Source: Alphaproteobacteria bacterium UBA6178 (GTDB lineage: Bacteria; Pseudomonadota; Alphaproteobacteria; Rickettsiales; UBA3002). From it: a DNA stretch of 64,000 nt. Every line of letters begins with the position of its first letter. Positions within the stretch are counted from its first letter, which is position 1. Below the pieces are notes generated by a model. The model saw nothing but the letters and a program-made list of their open reading frames with translations. It was not told where the DNA came from and made no database searches. The stretch lies in NCBI GenBank assembly GCA_002422205.1, contig DITS01000033.1, positions 895 through 64,894 of the forward strand. Direction: 5' to 3'. The position numbers were made by a program, and so were the translations under genes. Below, piece after piece: positions 8,882-16,898 of the stretch.

Positions 8882-9928
8882 ATGACCAAACGCTATGGAA
8901 AATTTTGCCGGTTTGTGGCGCTGCTGAGTGTGGTAGGGGCTTTTTATGCTCCTTCTGCGATGGCAGTCCCCCGTGATGCGATGATTGAAGGGGCCAAGCA
9001 ATGCACGCAGCATTTTCCTACCCATGAGCGGTTAAACGGCATTCCGACACATTTGCTGGCGGCTATCGCGGCGACGGAATCGGGGCGTTATAACAAAACG
9101 CTGGGCATGGTTTTGCCATGGCCGTGGACGGTGAATGCCAACGGGCAGGGCTATTATCTGGATACGAAAGCCGAAGCAGTGGCGAAGGTGAAAAGTCTGC
9201 AGGCCAAAGGCATTAAGAGCATTGATGTGGGCTGTATGCAGGTGAATCTGTATCATCATCCGAATGCGTTTGCGTCGCTCGATCAAGCGTTTGATCCGCG
9301 CTATAATATTGCGTATTCGGCCAAGTTTTTGCGCCGTAATTATGATGATCTGGGGACCTGGGTGAAGGCGACGGGTGCTTATCATTCGCGCACGCCGAAA
9401 TTCGGAAATATCTATTTGGGTAAAATTGAAAAATCATGGCGTTCGATTGTTGGCAAAGTGCGTGAAGCGCGTGCCAGCCGTGGGATGGATCAGGGGCAAT
9501 ACAGCCTTGCGGCGGACCGCGATTTTGATGCGTTAAGCCGTGCCTTTACCAACCATGCCAGCCGCGTACCGGTATCGGAAGTGGATGGCCGCGCGGGGCT
9601 TTCTGCGTCGAGTGCGTCGTCTCGCACCGGTGTATCGTCGCGTAGCATGAAAATGATTTCGGTGCGTGAGCCGAGCGACAGATCACGCGAGAATGTGATG
9701 GTGATTCGGCCCACGCATGTACCGGCCAAGGCTAGCGTCAGCGTGAGCGATGATAAGCCGTCGGCGACGCGAGTGGCGTCGATTCACGATAATATTTTTG
9801 TGTTGAACACGACCAAAACCAGCGCCAATACCGGTTCGTCCTTTGTGAAAACAAGTGGCGTGACAAATAAGACGACGCCTGCTAAGCCCAGTGCGCAATC
9901 GGCACCAAAATTTATTTTTGTGGATTAG
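8882..9928 (+). CDS. secreted lytic transglycosylase (SLT domain)
   Basis: Predicted periplasmic lytic transglycosylase that cleaves the glycan strand of peptidoglycan with formation of 1,6-anhydromuropeptides. 348 residues. A signal peptide spans about residues 1-28, with cleavage after AMA. The goose-lysozyme-like domain follows: catalytic Glu66 in AIAATESGRYN and the family motif GCMQVNLYHHPNAF, then FDPRYNIAYSAKFL and TGAYHS. From about residue 200 the sequence becomes a Ser/Thr/Lys-rich low-complexity tail with no recognised domain, perhaps a wall-binding or flexible region. It lies 85 nt after the hydrolase gene and is followed within 2 nt by the zinc-finger gene. Confidence 0.88.
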   Translation: MTKRYGKFCRFVALLSVVGAFYAPSAMAVPRDAMIEGAKQCTQHFPTHERLNGIPTHLLAAIAATESGRYNKTLGMVLPWPWTVNANGQGYYLDTKAEAVAKVKSLQAKGIKSIDVGCMQVNLYHHPNAFASLDQAFDPRYNIAYSAKFLRRNYDDLGTWVKATGAYHSRTPKFGNIYLGKIEKSWRSIVGKVREARASRGMDQGQYSLAADRDFDALSRAFTNHASRVPVSEVDGRAGLSASSASSRTGVSSRSMKMISVREPSDRSRENVMVIRPTHVPAKASVSVSDDKPSATRVASIHDNIFVLNTTKTSANTGSSFVKTSGVTNKTTPAKPSAQSAPKFIFVD

Positions 9929-9930
9929 GT

Positions 9931-10122
9931 ATGGTAATGACAGCGGACAAAGCATTTGAAATTATCTCGGTCGATCGCATGGCCATTGCATGCGATGGCG
10001 GTGGCGGGCCGTTGGGACATCCGCGCGTGTATCTGCATATCGAGCAGGATAAGGGTGATGTGATGTGCCCTTATTGCAGCCGGTTATTTGTGTATAAAGC
10101 CATTCATCATAAGGTGGGCTAA
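9931..10122 (+). CDS. CHCC-type zinc-finger protein (NDUFS6-like)
   Basis: Small zinc-binding protein related to the NDUFS6/zf-CHCC family, an accessory of respiratory complex I in alphaproteobacteria and mitochondria. 63 residues, or 61 if the ATG at 9937 is used. The motif is clear: ACDGGGGPLGHPRVYLHI followed by VMCPYCSRLFVY, giving the Cys...His...Cys-X2-Cys ligand pattern. It abuts the next gene directly (stop 10122, start 10123). A complex I role is inferred from the family. Confidence 0.85.
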   Translation: MVMTADKAFEIISVDRMAIACDGGGGPLGHPRVYLHIEQDKGDVMCPYCSRLFVYKAIHHKVG

Positions 10123-10320
10123 ATGGCGTTTGGCAATATCATGTTGCTTGTGGTGATGCTGGCGGTGGCAGGTGTGCTGGTGACGGGCGTGGTGGTGATG
10201 GCGCGCGGCGGCGAAGCTAACCGTAAATATGGTAATAAACTGATGGCATGGCGCGTGGGGCTGCAAGGGCTGGCGCTGGCGGTGCTGGGCGTTTTGTTTT
10301 TGCTTTCGGGTAAGTCGTGA
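10123..10320 (+). CDS. HIG1-domain twin-transmembrane protein
   Basis: 65-residue inner-membrane protein with two transmembrane helices (about residues 5-26 and 44-62) joined by a charged loop containing RGGEANRKYGNKLMAWRVG, the typical HIG1/hypoxia-induced-gene arrangement. Alphaproteobacterial and mitochondrial HIG1 proteins associate with respiratory complexes. It starts immediately after the stop of the zinc-finger gene, which supports a shared respiratory role. A heptamer palindrome follows at once. Confidence 0.85.
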   Translation: MAFGNIMLLVVMLAVAGVLVTGVVVMARGGEANRKYGNKLMAWRVGLQGLALAVLGVLFLLSGKS

Positions 10321-10409
10321 TTCGTGGTTCGTTATTCGTCGTTCGTTATTCGGGATTCGTTATTTAAGAACTCTTTCGAATCGCGAACGACGAATAACGA
10401 ATCACGAAA
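10320..10409. repeat. heptamer palindrome, GATTCGT type
   Basis: Directly after the HIG1 stop, about six 7-bp units (GATTCGT, GGTTCGT, TATTCGT, CGTTCGT, ...) face an inverted copy (ACGAATA, ACGAATC, ...) at about 10375-10408, forming a long hairpin with a short AT loop. It may end the upstream transcript. It is the same family as 7187-7249. Confidence 0.85.
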
Positions 10410-10431
10410 TGCTGCACTGCATGACAGCTAT

Positions 10432-10460
10432 TTGTGTGCGGGGGAAAATAACGCTATACT
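10432..10460 (+). promoter_or_regulatory. putative promoter of etfB
   Basis: TTGTGT (10432-10437) and TATACT (10455-10460) are separated by exactly 17 bp. This is a good sigma-70 arrangement, with a start site at about 10467, some 26 nt before the etfB start codon. Confidence 0.6.
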
Positions 10461-10492
10461 GAAGCCAGAAGAATAAAAACAAGGGAGGCATC

Positions 10493-11248
10493 GTGGCGCT
10501 TAAAATTCTCGTCCCCGTTAAGCGGGTGGTCGATTACAATGTTAAAATCCGTGTTAAATCCGATTCTTCAGGTGTTGAGCTGGCCAATGTAAAAATGGCC
10601 ATGAACCCGTTTGATGAAATTGCAGTGGAAGAAGCGATTCGATTAAAGGAATCGGGTGTTGCGGGTGAAGTGATTGCGGTGTCGATGGGTGGCGAGAAGG
10701 TGGAAGAAACTTTGCGTACCGCGCTGGCACTCGGTGCAGACCGCGCGATTCGTATTGTTAGCGAAAGCGAAATTCAACCCTTGGCGGCAGCGAAATTGCT
10801 GCAGCAGATTGTGCAAAAAGAATCGCCTGATATCGTGATTCTGGGTAAACAAGCAATTGATGATGATGCTAACCAAACCGGCCAGATGCTGGCAGCGTTG
10901 CTGGGTTGGGGGCAGGGCACCTTTGCGTCGAAACTGGTGATTGAGGGGGATGCGGTGCGCGTGACACGGGAAGTGGATGGCGGCGCGATGACGGTGGGCT
11001 TGCGCTTGCCTTGTGTGGTGACAACCGATTTGCGACTCAATGAGCCGCGCTATGCGAAATTGCCGGATATTATGAAAGCGCGCAGCAAGCCGCTAGAGAC
11101 CATTGCGGCAGCCGATATGGGCGTGGATATGAGCCCACGATTGCGTGTGCTGAAGGTGGAAGAGCCACCCAAGCGAAAGGGAGGCGGCAAGGTTGCGAGT
11201 GTGGAAGAGTTGGTGGCGAAATTGCGGGATGAGGCGAAGGTTATATGA
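10493..11248 (+). CDS. etfB: electron transfer flavoprotein beta subunit
   Basis: Small subunit of the heterodimeric electron transfer flavoprotein, which collects electrons from acyl-CoA and other dehydrogenases and passes them to ETF-ubiquinone oxidoreductase. 251 residues, normal length. It starts with GTG at 10493 after a strong AGGGAGG Shine-Dalgarno sequence. Characteristic stretches are MALKILVPVKRVVDYNVKIR, MNPFDEIAVEEAIRLKE, VILGKQAIDDDANQTGQM (AMP-binding and signature region) and TTDLRLNEPRYAKLPDIMKA. etfA follows on the same strand after a 94-nt gap filled by two repeat types. Confidence 0.97.
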   Translation: MALKILVPVKRVVDYNVKIRVKSDSSGVELANVKMAMNPFDEIAVEEAIRLKESGVAGEVIAVSMGGEKVEETLRTALALGADRAIRIVSESEIQPLAAAKLLQQIVQKESPDIVILGKQAIDDDANQTGQMLAALLGWGQGTFASKLVIEGDAVRVTREVDGGAMTVGLRLPCVVTTDLRLNEPRYAKLPDIMKARSKPLETIAAADMGVDMSPRLRVLKVEEPPKRKGGGKVASVEELVAKLRDEAKVI

Positions 11249-11322
11249 GGGGCTAGAGGCTAGAGGCTAGGGACTAGATTAGTAAGGGCCCTCACCCCGA
11301 CCCTCTCTCGCAGGGAGAGGGG
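11249..11322. repeat. two repeats between etfB and etfA: GGCTAGA heptamers and a GC-rich hairpin
   Basis: 11249-11281 is a heptamer run (GGCTAGA, GGCTAGA, GGCTAGG, GACTAGA). 11286-11322 is a hairpin element beginning GGGCCCTCACCCCGACCCTC and ending GGGAGAGGGG, which recurs at 27527-27564. Both lie within the etf operon without separating the genes far. Confidence 0.8.
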
Positions 11323-11342
11323 ATGAAGATGAAAGGGAATGT

Positions 11343-12272
11343 ATGATGATATTGCTGGTTGCGGATCATGATAATGTGGGGTTGACTCCGGCAACGCGGG
11401 CGGTGATGGGGGCGGCAAAAGCGATTGGCGGCGAGGTGCATGTGCTGGTGGCGGGACACAACTGTGATGCGGTCGCGCGGGCGGCTGCAGCGATGGATGG
11501 CGCGGCGAAGATATTGTATGCGGATGATGCGGTTTATGCTTATCCGTTGGCGGAAAATATGGCGTTATTGATTGCGGGGATTGCTGAAGGATACAGCCAT
11601 ATTCTGGCAGCGGCGACGACGACGGGCAAAGATATAATGCCGCGCGTGGCGGCACTGCGTGATGTGGCGCAAATTTCGGAAATTATTGCGGTGGAATCGG
11701 CGGATACATTTAAGCGCCCGATCTATGCGGGGAATGCGATTGAGACGGTGCAATCATCGGATGCGCTTAAAATTATGACGGTGCGTACTACCGCTTTTGA
11801 CAAGGTGGGTGATGGTGGCAGTGCTGCCATTGAGGCGATTGCTGTAGCGGGCGATGCGGGGCTGTCGCAATTTGTATCGTTGGATGCGGCGGCGAGTGAC
11901 CGGCCCGAGCTGACAGCGGCGCGGGTGGTGATTTCTGGCGGGCGCGCCTTTGGCGATGGTGATACATTCAGAGCGTTGCTCGAGCCGCTGGCAGACAAAC
12001 TGGGTGCTGCCCTTGGCGCGTCGCGCGCGGCGGTGGATGCGGGCTATGTGCCCAATGATTATCAGGTGGGACAGACGGGCAAGGTGGTGGCACCGGAGCT
12101 TTATATTGCAGTAGGGATTTCAGGCGCGATTCAGCATCTGGCGGGGATGAAGGAATCGAAAGTGATTGTTGCCATCAACAAGGATGAAAACGCGCCGATT
12201 TTTGAAATCGCCGATTATGGGTTGGTGGGCGATTTGTTTGAGATTATCCCCAAGCTGACGGCTGCGCTTTAA
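11343..12272 (+). CDS. etfA: electron transfer flavoprotein alpha subunit
   Basis: FAD-binding large subunit of the electron transfer flavoprotein, partner of EtfB. 309 residues, the usual length. The C-terminal FAD domain is clear: GGRAFGDGDTF, VDAGYVPNDYQVGQTGKVVA, PELYIAVGISGAIQHLAGMK and IVAINKDENAPIFEIADYGL. The first ATG (11343) is followed at once by a second (11346); either is possible. It ends 2 nt before the end of the convergent orphan gene at 12275. Confidence 0.97.
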   Translation: MMILLVADHDNVGLTPATRAVMGAAKAIGGEVHVLVAGHNCDAVARAAAAMDGAAKILYADDAVYAYPLAENMALLIAGIAEGYSHILAAATTTGKDIMPRVAALRDVAQISEIIAVESADTFKRPIYAGNAIETVQSSDALKIMTVRTTAFDKVGDGGSAAIEAIAVAGDAGLSQFVSLDAAASDRPELTAARVVISGGRAFGDGDTFRALLEPLADKLGAALGASRAAVDAGYVPNDYQVGQTGKVVAPELYIAVGISGAIQHLAGMKESKVIVAINKDENAPIFEIADYGLVGDLFEIIPKLTAAL

Positions 12273-12274
12273 GC

Positions 12275-12724
12275 TTATCCACACTGCATGGCTTTGGGTA
12301 ACGAGGCCTCTTGCTCACGAATTTTTTTGGCCATGCCCTGTCCTTCCTCGATTGCCTCTTTGATATCGTCGCTTTTGTATAGCAACACTCTAGCCAGCCC
12401 ATCATACGACATGATGCTGGCGGGGATGCTCACTTTGAATTGCATGTTGAGCAGGTTGTTTTTGGCACGCCTATTAACATCAGGATTACCAATGGTGGTG
12501 ATTTTCTCTCCGTTATCGCCTTTGACCGTGTCGTTCAGTGCGTTGGCAAGCGCTTGTGCAACAGGCCCGCGCAGATAGCGGTCGGTCACTACACTGTCGG
12601 TGGCTTCATCATAGGTGAATTGGCAGGTGTCTTGAGTTATGGCGTTCAAAACGGAAGTGGTTTGCTGGTGGTTAAATTGTTCGGCTGTGTCCATTTGTTC
12701 GGCTGTGGTATGGTTTCCGTGCAT
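12275..12724 (-). CDS. orphan protein A with a triple 11-bp box upstream
   Basis: I do not recognise this 149-residue protein. It starts at the ATG at 12724, behind an AGGAGA Shine-Dalgarno sequence; the longer frame upstream overlaps the promoter. It is hydrophilic, with a His/Gln-rich N-terminus, no signal peptide or membrane segment, a central segment RGPVAQALANALND and a charged helical C-terminus ending near CG. It is convergent with etfA and divergent from nadE. Its promoter carries three contiguous 11-bp units of the shared box, so it belongs to the putative orphan regulon. Function unknown. Confidence 0.75.
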   Translation of the reverse strand: MHGNHTTAEQMDTAEQFNHQQTTSVLNAITQDTCQFTYDEATDSVVTDRYLRGPVAQALANALNDTVKGDNGEKITTIGNPDVNRRAKNNLLNMQFKVSIPASIMSYDGLARVLLYKSDDIKEAIEEGQGMAKKIREQEASLPKAMQCG

Positions 12725-12759
12725 CTGATTCTCCTGATTTATTGATGCCAATATGCCAG

Positions 12760-12805
12760 ATAAAACTTGTAAATGTAATGAAGGTTGCGTGAAGATTTGA
12801 TGAAG
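12760..12805 (-). promoter_or_regulatory. Pho-box-like operator/promoter of orphan A (three 11-bp units)
   Basis: On the minus strand three contiguous 11-bp units read CTTCATCAAAT (12795-12805), CTTCACGCAAC (12784-12794) and CTTCATTACAT (12773-12783). TTTTAT (12760-12765) lies 12 bp after the last hexamer and may be the -10. It points away from nadE. Confidence 0.65.
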
Positions 12806-12852
12806 ATTCAATGTACTGGAATCGATCAGGGAAACATGCTACGCACAGCATT

Positions 12853-14598
12853 ATGACGGAAAAACTTACCATTGCGTGCGCGCAAATTAATCTGGTTGTT
12901 GGGGATGTTCCCGGCAATGTGGATGCGATTGCGGACTGGACGCGGCGCGCAGCAGCGCAGGGCGCGGATTTAATTATATTCCCCGAAATGGCGATTACCG
13001 GTTATCCGCCGGAGGATCTGGTGTTTAAGCGTTCGTTTCAGCAGGCGGCGATGCGCGCGGTGGAGGAGCTAGCCAAAGAACTGGCTGATTGCCCTACGGC
13101 GGTGCTGGTGGGCGGGCTTTGGCGCGAAGGGGATGCGGTTTATAATGCAACATTTTTGATAGAAGGCGGGGCGTGCGTGCATCGCCAGTTTAAACGCTCG
13201 TTGCCGAATTACGGCGTGTTTGACGAGAAGCGGCTGTTTGCTAAGGGCGAGCGGGCGGAGCCCGTGATGTGGCGCGGTGTGTCGCTGGGGATTTTGATTT
13301 GCGAGGATGTGTGGGACGAGCGCGGGCCACGCCAACTGAAAAAACATGGGGCGGAATTGCTGATTGTGCAAAACGCGTCGCCTTACGAGATGGGCAAGGC
13401 ACGGCGGCGCAAGCATGTGGTGGATATGGCGGCGAGCCAAAATAATCTGCCGGTGATTTATTTAAATCTGGTGGGTGGTCAGGATGAGCTGGTGTTTGAT
13501 GGCCGCTCATTTGCTGCGCATCCGGACGGAGCGGATGTGATGAAGCTGGCGGCGTTTGATGCGGAGCTTGGCATTACGCAATGGGAAAAGCAACCCAAAG
13601 GCTGGCGCTGTGTGCAGGCGCCGATGGAGGCCACGCCCGATGATTGTGAAACGATTTATCAGGCGATGGTGCTGGGCCTGCGCGACTATGTGAATAAAAA
13701 CGGATTTAAGGGCGTGGTGATCGGCATTTCGGGCGGGATTGATTCGGGCCTGAGCGCGGCGGTGGCGGTGGATGCGCTGGGGGCCGAGCGCGTGCGCGGG
13801 CTGCTGATGCCATCGCGCTATACGTCGGATGAGAGTGTGGAAGATGCGCGTGATTTAGCGCAGCGGCTGGGTTTTCGGCTGGATATGATTGGGATTGAAC
13901 CGGCGATGGCCGCGTTTGATGGTATGTTGCGCGAGGTGTTTGCGGGCTTAAAAGCCGATACGACGGAAGAAAATATTCAGGCGCGGATACGCGGAAATTT
14001 GTTGATGGCGATGAGCAATAAGCTGGGGTTCATGGTGCTGACCACTGGCAATAAATCGGAAATGTCGGTGGGGTATGCGACGCTCTATGGTGATATGTGC
14101 GGCGGGTATTCGGTGCTGAAGGATGTGTATAAGACGACGGTGTATAAATTGTCGTGGTGGCGGAATCAGTGCTCAGAGTTCAGAGTTCAGCGTTCAGGAA
14201 GCGAAGGGCAGCAAACCCCCTCCTTAGTCCTCCCCCTGGAAGGGGGAGGGAGGGGTGGTGGTGGAGCGCCATTGATTCTGGCCGGCCCTGCGGGTGAAGT
14301 GATTCCTCAGCGGATGATTACGAAAGCGCCGACGGCGGAGCTGAAGGCGAATCAGAAGGATCAGGATACGCTGCCGCCTTATGAGCTGCTGGATGCAATG
14401 CTGATGGGGCTGGTGGAGCAGCGCTTGTCGGTGGATGAGCTGGTGGATCAGGGGTTTGACCGCGCGGTGGCGAATCAGGTCGCGCGCATGGTCTATGTGG
14501 CGGAATATAAGCGTCGCCAGTCGCCGCCGGGGGTGAAAGTATCCGGCATGGCATTCGGGCGCGACCGGCGTTATCCGATTACTAATCGGTGGATATAA
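12853..14598 (+). CDS. nadE: glutamine-dependent NAD+ synthetase with an in-frame repeat insertion
   Basis: Two-domain NadE that amidates deamido-NAD+ with glutamine-derived ammonia. 581 residues from the ATG at 12853. The N-terminal nitrilase-type glutaminase domain shows the catalytic triad region: PEMAITGYPPEDLVFK (Glu), FKRSLPNYGVFDEKR (Lys) and LICEDVWDE (Cys about 150). The synthetase domain has the P-loop SGGIDS (about 293-298) and TTGNKSEMSVGYATLYGDM. At about residues 439-472 some 34 residues (starting CSEFRVQRSG and rich in Gly) are foreign to the family. They are encoded by a heptamer array plus a GC-rich hairpin, and family sequence resumes at AGEVIPQRMITKAPTAELK. The frame stays open. 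Confidence 0.9.
   Translation: MTEKLTIACAQINLVVGDVPGNVDAIADWTRRAAAQGADLIIFPEMAITGYPPEDLVFKRSFQQAAMRAVEELAKELADCPTAVLVGGLWREGDAVYNATFLIEGGACVHRQFKRSLPNYGVFDEKRLFAKGERAEPVMWRGVSLGILICEDVWDERGPRQLKKHGAELLIVQNASPYEMGKARRRKHVVDMAASQNNLPVIYLNLVGGQDELVFDGRSFAAHPDGADVMKLAAFDAELGITQWEKQPKGWRCVQAPMEATPDDCETIYQAMVLGLRDYVNKNGFKGVVIGISGGIDSGLSAAVAVDALGAERVRGLLMPSRYTSDESVEDARDLAQRLGFRLDMIGIEPAMAAFDGMLREVFAGLKADTTEENIQARIRGNLLMAMSNKLGFMVLTTGNKSEMSVGYATLYGDMCGGYSVLKDVYKTTVYKLSWWRNQCSEFRVQRSGSEGQQTPSLVLPLEGGGRGGGGAPLILAGPAGEVIPQRMITKAPTAELKANQKDQDTLPPYELLDAMLMGLVEQRLSVDELVDQGFDRAVANQVARMVYVAEYKRRQSPPGVKVSGMAFGRDRRYPITNRWI
14168..14270. repeat. composite repeat inserted in frame in nadE
   Basis: Heptamer units AGAGTTC, AGAGTTC and AGCGTTC (about 14176-14196) are followed by a hairpin of CCTCCCCCTGGAAG and GGGGGAGGGAGGGG (about 14217-14258). 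Neither is part of nadE in other bacteria as far as I know the family. The insertion lies between the KLSWWRNQ helix and the VIPQRMITK segment, a surface loop region. Confidence 0.85.
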
Positions 14599-14607
14599 CT
14601 GATTATC

Positions 14608-14638
14608 ATTTATCAGGCAGCTTATTTGCCAGATAAAT
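14608..14638. terminator. hairpin between convergent nadE and orphan B
   Basis: ATTTATCAGGCA (14608-14619) and TGCCAGATAAAT (14627-14638) form an 11-of-12-bp stem just past nadE, overlapping the 3' end of the convergent gene. No long T run follows on either strand, so a bidirectional terminator is plausible only. Confidence 0.45.
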
Positions 14639-15233
14639 AGCCTCTTACTATCGCTGCTTCATCATCTATGCTGCCGTGATGACGTGCGCCGTGTGGATGG
14701 GCCATAAGAGTGGGCTCATTCGGGATATCCAATTTAATTCGACGCGGCAGTTCTGCAATAACGGAGGCTTCGCCTGCTGTCATCGCATTACATGCATCAA
14801 CCACGCTATTGGCCCATTCTTCGGTTACTACTGATTTAGCGTCTTCAGGTGTTTGTAAGGGAATGGCACCTTGGGTTATGGCCGTCTCCACTGCTTTTGA
14901 CATAATGAGTACATGGGCGATGCTGCGGGCTTTATTATAGGGATTATCTGGTTGGTTGATATACGCCACATCACCGTCAATACGTTTGCGCAGTGCTTGT
15001 AGCAATGGTTCTTTATCAAAACATTGTGGACTGTTTCGTATGGTGGCAATCCCTGCATCTTCTACCAGGCTGGCTAGTGTCTGATTCCAGTAGGTTTCAA
15101 GATTAATGGGAAAATTCCGATCATCGGTTTGTTGTTGTAACGGCGCCCATGTGTAACGCAGTAGTCTGCTTACAGCATCTGCTACAGCCTTTATATCTTT
15201 TAGCGTGATTGTATTGTCATTATTGTCGGTCAT
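14622..15233 (-). CDS. orphan protein B with a triple TGTCA box upstream
   Basis: Unrecognised 203-residue soluble protein starting MTDNNDNTITLKDIKAVAD. No signal peptide or membrane helix; mostly predicted helical, with a segment NKARSIAHVLIMSKAVETAI and a His/Gly-rich patch HPHGARHHGS near the C-terminus, which could bind metal, though this is speculative. It is convergent with nadE and divergent from gltX. The promoter has the cleanest example of the shared box: three contiguous 11-bp TGTCA units with a TACAAT hexamer overlapping the third. Confidence 0.75.
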   Translation of the reverse strand: MTDNNDNTITLKDIKAVADAVSRLLRYTWAPLQQQTDDRNFPINLETYWNQTLASLVEDAGIATIRNSPQCFDKEPLLQALRKRIDGDVAYINQPDNPYNKARSIAHVLIMSKAVETAITQGAIPLQTPEDAKSVVTEEWANSVVDACNAMTAGEASVIAELPRRIKLDIPNEPTLMAHPHGARHHGSIDDEAAIVRGYLSGK

Positions 15234-15288
15234 TGCGTTACCATTTATTTTGTTATTTGATGCTGCGCTTTAGCAGCTTTGGGGTATT

Positions 15289-15321
15289 ATTGTATGACAT
15301 AATGATGACATTTGCGTGACA
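15289..15321 (-). promoter_or_regulatory. Pho-box-like operator of orphan B (three perfect 11-bp units)
   Basis: On the minus strand TGTCACGCAAA (15311-15321), TGTCATCATTA (15300-15310) and TGTCATACAAT (15289-15299) are contiguous. TACAAT (15289-15294) lies 10 bp after the second TGTCAT and is a good -10, the geometry of PhoB-activated promoters. Confidence 0.72.
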
Positions 15322-15413
15322 ATCACGGAAAAAGCGGATTTTGCTGATATAGCCACTTGTTTCAACACGGGAAATTGTCTAAAACTCGGACTCCTTCAAT
15401 GAAGAGAGTATGT

Positions 15414-16757
15414 ATGTCTGATGCTGTGAAAGTCCGTTTTGCCCCTTCTCCCACGGGTTATGTGCATGTGGGGAATGTGCGCACGGCGCTGATTAACTGG
15501 TTGTTTGCGCGTAAGGCAGGCGGGCATTTTTTGTTGCGCAGCGATGATACGGATCAGGCGCGCTCAAAGCCGGAATATGAAGCGGGCATTCAGGACGATT
15601 TGCAATGGCTGGGGCTTGGCTGGGATAGTTTTGCCAAACAATCCGATTATTTTGAGGCCTACGCGTTGGCGCAGCAAAAGCTGGTGGCTGATGGGCGCTT
15701 ATATGCATGCTACGAGACGCCGGAAGAGCTTGATATCAAGCGTAAGATGTTATCTAGCCGTGGCTTGCCGCCTATTTATGACCGCTCGGCACTGAAGCTG
15801 ACTGATGCGCAGAAAGCGGATTTTGAGCGGGAAGGCCGCAAGCCGCATTGGCGCTTTAAGCTGAACCATGCGCCGATTGAGTGGCAGGATATGGTGCGTG
15901 GCGCGGTAAAGTTTGAAGGACAAAATTTAGCTGATCCGGTGCTGGTGCGCGAGGATGGTGTGCCGTTATTTACGCTGTCGACATCGGTCGATGATGGGAC
16001 GATGGGGATTACCCATATTTTGCGCGGCGAAGACCATGTGAGCAATACGGCGATTCAGGTGCAGATTATGGAAGCACTGGGCTATACGCCGCCAGTATTT
16101 GGCCATACGGCGCTGCTGCAAATGAAAGGCGGCAAACTGAGCAAGCGCGAGGGCGGCGGGGATATCCGTAGTTTGCGCGCGGATGGGTTGTTTGCGATGG
16201 TGGTGAATTCGTATCTTGCCAAGATTGGCACATCGGATGCGATTGCGCTTTATGAATCACTCGATGCGCTGGTGGAGAGTTTTGATATTGGTAAATTTGG
16301 CCGCTCCACGGCCAATTATGACCCGGATGAATTGCAGCGGCTGAATGAGAAATTGCTGCATGGGTTGAGTTTTGATGCGGTGAGCGCGCAGCTTGATGCG
16401 CTGGGTGTGCGCGGTGTGGATGCGGACTTTTGGGAGCAGACGCGCGCTAATGTGTCGTCACTGGTGCAGGTAAAAGATTGGTGGGAATTGTTGTATCAGC
16501 CGATTACACCAGTGATTACCGATGCTGGTTTTACCAATCAGGCGGCAGGGTTATTGCCGGAAGGCGAATGGGGTGAGCATAGCTGGAGCCAGTTTGTCGA
16601 TGCGGTGAAAGCGCAAACAGGGCGTAAGGGCAAGGAGCTGTTTATGCCGCTGCGGTTGGCGCTGACAGGGCGCGAGGACGGGCCGGAGCTGGCGAAGCTT
16701 TTTGCGTTGCTGGGGCGTGAGAAGGCGCATAAGCGCTTGAAGGGCGAGGCGGCTTAG
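15414..16757 (+). CDS. gltX: glutamyl-tRNA synthetase
   Basis: Class I aminoacyl-tRNA synthetase charging tRNA-Glu (and possibly tRNA-Gln if the non-discriminating route is used; not decidable here). 447 residues from the ATG at 15414, which follows an AAGAGAG Shine-Dalgarno sequence and begins MSDAVKVRFAPSPTGYVHVG. The HIGH-type motif is HVGN and the KMSKS-type motif is KLSKREGGG. SDDTDQARSKPEYEAGIQDD and LSTSVDDGTMGITHILRGED are further family blocks. It is divergent from orphan B, and a repeat-filled gap separates it from cysS on the same strand. Confidence 0.95.
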   Translation: MSDAVKVRFAPSPTGYVHVGNVRTALINWLFARKAGGHFLLRSDDTDQARSKPEYEAGIQDDLQWLGLGWDSFAKQSDYFEAYALAQQKLVADGRLYACYETPEELDIKRKMLSSRGLPPIYDRSALKLTDAQKADFEREGRKPHWRFKLNHAPIEWQDMVRGAVKFEGQNLADPVLVREDGVPLFTLSTSVDDGTMGITHILRGEDHVSNTAIQVQIMEALGYTPPVFGHTALLQMKGGKLSKREGGGDIRSLRADGLFAMVVNSYLAKIGTSDAIALYESLDALVESFDIGKFGRSTANYDPDELQRLNEKLLHGLSFDAVSAQLDALGVRGVDADFWEQTRANVSSLVQVKDWWELLYQPITPVITDAGFTNQAAGLLPEGEWGEHSWSQFVDAVKAQTGRKGKELFMPLRLALTGREDGPELAKLFALLGREKAHKRLKGEAA

Positions 16758-16782
16758 TGGGTTTGTTGGTGAGAAAAGTGAA

Positions 16783-16857
16783 GGGGATTCCCCTTAATCC
16801 GCTGCGCGGATTCGGGGAATGACGGCAAGGTGAGGGGCGCGGATTCGGGGAATGACA
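16783..16857. repeat. GATTCGGGGAATGAC hairpin repeats between gltX and cysS
   Basis: The left unit (16783-16823) has GGGGATTCCCC, then GGATTCGGGGAATGAC; a second half copy GGATTCGGGGAATGAC lies at about 16841-16856. It ends in AATGAC like the two-hairpin family. The 141-nt intergenic gap holds little else. Confidence 0.7.
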
Positions 16858-16898
16858 GGCAGGGGGCTGCACGGGTTTGGGGAATGGGTAGAGGTACG

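Noticed and set aside
14168..14270. nadE as a pseudogene or frameshifted gene
   Set aside because: The reading frame is open through the inserted repeat and all catalytic motifs of both domains are present.
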